Part shown: positions 62,981 through 64,000 of the stretch, in pieces
How positions within the stretch are numbered: the stretch's first letter is position 1
Layout of the letters: each line of letters starts with the position of its first letter
Assembly (NCBI GenBank): GCA_001972305.1
Contig: BDDD01000358.1
Coordinates: 380,824 to 444,823 of the forward strand
Direction of reading: 5' to 3'
Length of the DNA stretch: 64,000 bases
Source of the DNA: Cephalotus follicularis
Taxonomy: Eukaryota; Streptophyta; Magnoliopsida; Oxalidales; Cephalotaceae
Position numbers and translations under genes: made by a program
Notes under the pieces: model-generated
What the model was told of the DNA's origin: nothing
Databases searched by the model: none
Seen by the model: only the letters and a program-made list of their open reading frames with translations

Positions 62981-64000
62981 TGGCCTTTGCCACCCCGATT
63001 AAATGTTTTCCACATGTTATTTTGATGATTAACAAACGTAAATTACTTCTATGCATAAATTCTTTGAGTTATAAATGCATTTACTCACTTAATCTTGTGT
63101 CCAAAGTTGTGCCAAGGCTGTGTATGCAGGTACAGGCAATTCCAGCCGGCTGCCACCAATTCCAGCCGACTGCCCAGGATTCCAGCCGGCTGTCCAGGAT
63201 CCAGCCGACTTTTACAGAAACTTTGCAATTTCTCAAATCAGCCTCATCAGCCGACTGAAGCAGGGGATCAGCCGACTGCCGTACACTCCAGCCGACTGCC
63301 TACACACTCCAGCCGACTGCCCACTCCCAACGGCTATATTCAAATAAACGCGCCATTAATCCAGCCAGCTGCCGTCCAAATCCAGCCGACTGGTTTTGTT
63401 AAAGACAGTTAAAAATAGATCCGTTGGAGGCTTACCTATTTAAGGAAATTTGGAGCTCTTAGAGGATTGATCAAGCATTCAAAGTACACATACTCTCAAG
63501 CTATCTTAAGTTCAATACCAATCATTCAATCAATCACAAGAGATCAAATCCATAGCAAATCTTACACATTCACAAAGCTTTGTACTTTACATTATACACA
63601 TTTCTTAGCTTTGTTCAAGTGAGCTTTATTGTAAACAAATTCAATCCGAATTTGTAACTTCATAAACACTTATTACACTCATACAAGAGAGGTTGTCTCT
63701 TGTATTGCTCGGTTGGAGCAAATTGTATTTCGCTTGGTTTGAGCGAAAGTTTGTTGGAGCTCGGTTGGAGTTCCAAGCCCGGATTGGGGCATACTAGTGA
63801 ATACTCAAGGGGAGGCCTTGGGGAGTGGACGTAGGCGGTTTGCCGAACCACTATAAATCCGTTTGCACCTTCTAAACCCTACACTCTTTACTTTCCGCAT
63901 TGTGTGTTTGTGTATTTATTTTTAATTGGTGGTATAGGAGTTGAGGACATCCTTCAGATCTCCCCCCCACTTATCTGAATATTTTTTATTAGATCGTTTA
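62981..64000 (+). repeat. S5: 5' LTR of another S1-family element (continues past the window)
   Basis: TGGCCTTTGCCACCCCG aligns with the S1 LTR start. CAGCCGACTG array 63143-63392, then GGAGTGGACGTAGGCGG and TTTCCGCAT as in S1. From about 63930 the text differs from S1 (S1 ends TTCACCCCCCCTCTAG...), and CCCCCCCACTT near 63962 may be the equivalent. No PBS is reached, so a solo LTR is not excluded. Confidence 0.8.
63143..63392. repeat. CAGCCGACTG palindrome array in S5 LTR
   Basis: About eleven copies of CAGCCGACTG or CAGCCGGCTG. CAGCCGGCTG (63143 and about 63183) is itself a perfect palindrome, so compensatory pairs exist (TCGA against CCGG centre). Confidence 0.85.

Overview
This is nuclear DNA from a higher plant, probably a dicot. 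It is almost entirely a nest of retrotransposons. The evidence is plant-type LTR retrotransposons of both superfamilies (Ty3/gypsy Tat and Athila lineages; Ty1/copia of the Sirevirus type), a Cassandra-like LTR with a 5S rRNA-derived segment, and a plant subtilase fragment carried in a Mutator-like transposon. I see no intact host gene, no tRNA gene and no functional rRNA gene. The species cannot be named from the sequence.

Layout, left to right. 1-3166: 3' end of a Sirevirus-like element (S1) with an env-like ORF and its 3' LTR, inserted in the integrase of a Tat element (G1, + strand, 3167-13678). G1 is also split by a solo LTR (R2a, 5248-11109, TSD AAGTG), which is itself split by a 4.1 kb non-coding LTR element (R3, 6851-10991, TSD TATAC). 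13679-14918: AT-rich flank with an inverted repeat and a (TA)n tract. 14924-31847: Tat element G2 (- strand, TSD ACAAC), split by an Athila-like element X (21155-25421, TSD TCGAG; Cassandra-like copy inside its 5' LTR) and by a second solo LTR R2b (26479-28276, TSD GGGAC). 31853-35641: low-copy-looking AT-rich DNA holding a Pack-MULE (33275-34829, 9-bp TSD TAAATTTTA) with subtilase fragments. 35642-46920: Tat element G4 (- strand), uninterrupted, two 554-bp LTRs, with one 313-bp N gap. 47027 to at least 59587: Tat element G3 (+ strand), pol largely deleted, split by a gag-only Sirevirus S2 (50312-54835, TSD AATAA). Its 3' LTR is cut by Sirevirus S3 (59588 onward), which carries a solo LTR S4 (61379-62431, TSD AGCAC) and is cut at 62981 by the 5' LTR of S5.

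The four Tat copies share one plan: LTR, PBS, gag, protease, RT, two RNase H domains, integrase, then a spacer with a dimer of about 170 bp and a short GC-rich palindrome array, then a multi-exon antisense gene (aORF, Transposase_28-like N-terminal domain followed by coiled coil) converging on pol. All four are broken by stops, frameshifts or deletions. In two copies where the start of the aORF survives, the protein begins MARTKQT, the same as the histone H3 tail.

The Sirevirus-like LTRs share another theme: clusters of short palindromes with a GTCGAC core whose flanks differ by family (CAGTCGACTG; AAGACGTCGACGTCTT; AGCGTCGACGCT), placed upstream of a TATA box. The same kind of cluster also precedes the env-like ORF in S1. 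The only long intact reading frames are the S2 gag (553 codons), the S1 env-like ORF (370 codons) and the RT-RNase H segment of G4 (497 codons).
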